Shown here: in pieces, positions 4,787-5,374 of the stretch
Position numbering within the stretch: the first letter of the stretch is position 1
Layout: every line of letters starts with the position of its first letter
Origin: CAZVON01 sp964628435
GTDB taxonomy: Bacteria; Patescibacteriota; Microgenomatia; Levybacterales; UBA12049
Reading direction: 5' to 3'
Assembly: GCA_964628435.1 (NCBI GenBank)
Contig: CAZVON010000049.1
Location: 1-5,374 of the forward strand
DNA: 5,374 nucleotides
Made by a program: the position numbers and the translations under genes
The notes under the pieces: model-generated
Databases searched by the model: none
What the model was told of the DNA's origin: nothing
Seen by the model: the letters and a program-made list of their open reading frames with translations, nothing else

Positions 4787-5374
4787 TTATTTCAAAAGCT
4801 TTCGCATACGAGGAATCAACCGTTCTTTTCTAATAAATAGACCCAAAGCACCAATAAAAAAGAGAACAGATAGTAACGCTTCTACACCAAGAAACGCGAT
4901 AATTTTATTTTCTTTTTGCGCGCTGTCAATAAAAAACGATGAAAAAGAAAAGGAGATAAGGAATAACAAGAATAAACTTCCATCTTTGAGTTCTGCTCTT
5001 TTTTGCATCGGCAGTAAAAATAAAACAAAAAAGAAAAAAAGAAAAAGGTAATAAAGGGCAACAACATGGAAAAACGAACCGAAAAAATCTTCAAAATACA
5101 GAAATCGCAGACTATGCATTATAAATCCAATAGTAATAGCGCATAATGTTGCAATTCCAAAAAAATCAAGTAGCCTAGTGGGAAATTTTTTTTTGGAAAC
5201 GTATAATAACAGGAAAATACTACCGCCAACCATTCCAACGATGAGAGAAAGTCCTGGGAAATACGGAAACACCAAGAAAACTAGTGGATGAAGATACGTA
5301 GTTTTAAAGTGTAGAAAGACATATCCAATACGAGCACACAGCATTGCCACTCCTATTGTTAACAATGCAATATT
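4787..5374 (-). CDS. Lgt-like multi-pass membrane protein (5' end outside window)
   Basis: The final 195 residues of a membrane protein whose frame stays open to the right edge; TTG at 5365 is in frame but is not a credible start. The layout follows prolipoprotein diacylglyceryl transferase (Lgt): CARIGYVFLHF matches the GARxGYV block, then YLHPLVFLV, PGLSLIVGMVGG where Lgt has GGLSFHGGLIGG, a basic YVSKKKFPTRLLDFFGIA loop, and IGFIMHSL where Lgt has the GRIGNFING signature. Three further helices follow. Lgt transfers diacylglycerol to lipoprotein cysteines. However the conserved His of HGG and the Arg/Asn of GRxGNFxN appear replaced, so enzymatic activity is doubtful. With about 60 missing residues, total size would match Lgt. 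It ends before a terminator and belongs to a separate transcription unit. The Lgt relation is moderately sure; a membrane protein is certain. Confidence 0.72.
   Translation of the reverse strand, partial: NIALLTIGVAMLCARIGYVFLHFKTTYLHPLVFLVFPYFPGLSLIVGMVGGSIFLLLYVSKKKFPTRLLDFFGIATLCAITIGFIMHSLRFLYFEDFFGSFFHVVALYYLFLFFFFVLFLLPMQKRAELKDGSLFLLFLISFSFSSFFIDSAQKENKIIAFLGVEALLSVLFFIGALGLFIRKERLIPRMRKLLK

Noticed and set aside
4740..5051. Plus-strand frame of 103 codons near the right end
   Set aside because: Antisense to the Lgt-like gene, starts inside its terminator hairpin, and ends in low-complexity KKKKRKR from poly-A runs.
4882..5094. Minus-strand 70-codon frame inside the Lgt-like gene
   Set aside because: Overlaps in another frame within a clear membrane protein; its Phe/Lys-rich content follows from the A/T-rich sequence.

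Overview
The window looks like a stretch of a small-genome, AT-rich bacterium of the Candidate Phyla Radiation (Patescibacteria), most likely Microgenomates-like. This is inferred from the combination of a YebC protein, a YerC/YecD-type Trp-repressor-like protein, a LytR C-terminal-domain membrane protein, short lineage-style membrane proteins and mostly SD-less starts. TGA is used as an ordinary stop (ends of the TPR gene and the pseudouridine synthase gene), so this is not the recoded Gracilibacteria/Absconditabacteria code. No rRNA, tRNA, transposase or CRISPR array is visible.

Layout. Left block (minus strand): yebC, followed 31 bp downstream by an uncharacterised six-helix membrane protein that ends at the window edge. 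A 151-bp divergent intergenic region (1394-1544) carries two well-formed, overlapping sigma70-type promoters. One drives yebC leftward; the other drives rightward a two-repeat TPR protein with an extra C-terminal beta-type domain, the only plus-strand gene. The TPR gene runs tail-to-tail into the minus-strand block and overlaps its last gene by 28 bp.

Middle block (minus strand, in transcription order): a TrpR-like DNA-binding protein, an RluA-family pseudouridine synthase (1-bp gap, probably coupled), a 47-aa lysine-rich ORF with its own promoter and the only textbook Shine-Dalgarno site seen, a membrane-anchored LytR_C protein, and a ~59-aa single-pass membrane protein. Right block: the 3' part of an Lgt-like multi-pass membrane protein entering from beyond the right edge and closed by a hairpin/T-tract terminator.

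Most interesting signals: (i) a 28-bp perfect palindrome one base upstream of the trpR-like start codon, overlapping the -10 box of a predicted promoter, which looks like an autoregulatory operator; (ii) a degenerate heptanucleotide tandem repeat inserted in frame inside the pseudouridine synthase; (iii) the 47-aa ORF; (iv) an Lgt-like protein that seems to lack the family's catalytic residues; (v) a near-palindrome at the convergent gene end that makes both antisense proteins finish with the same SSADE peptide.
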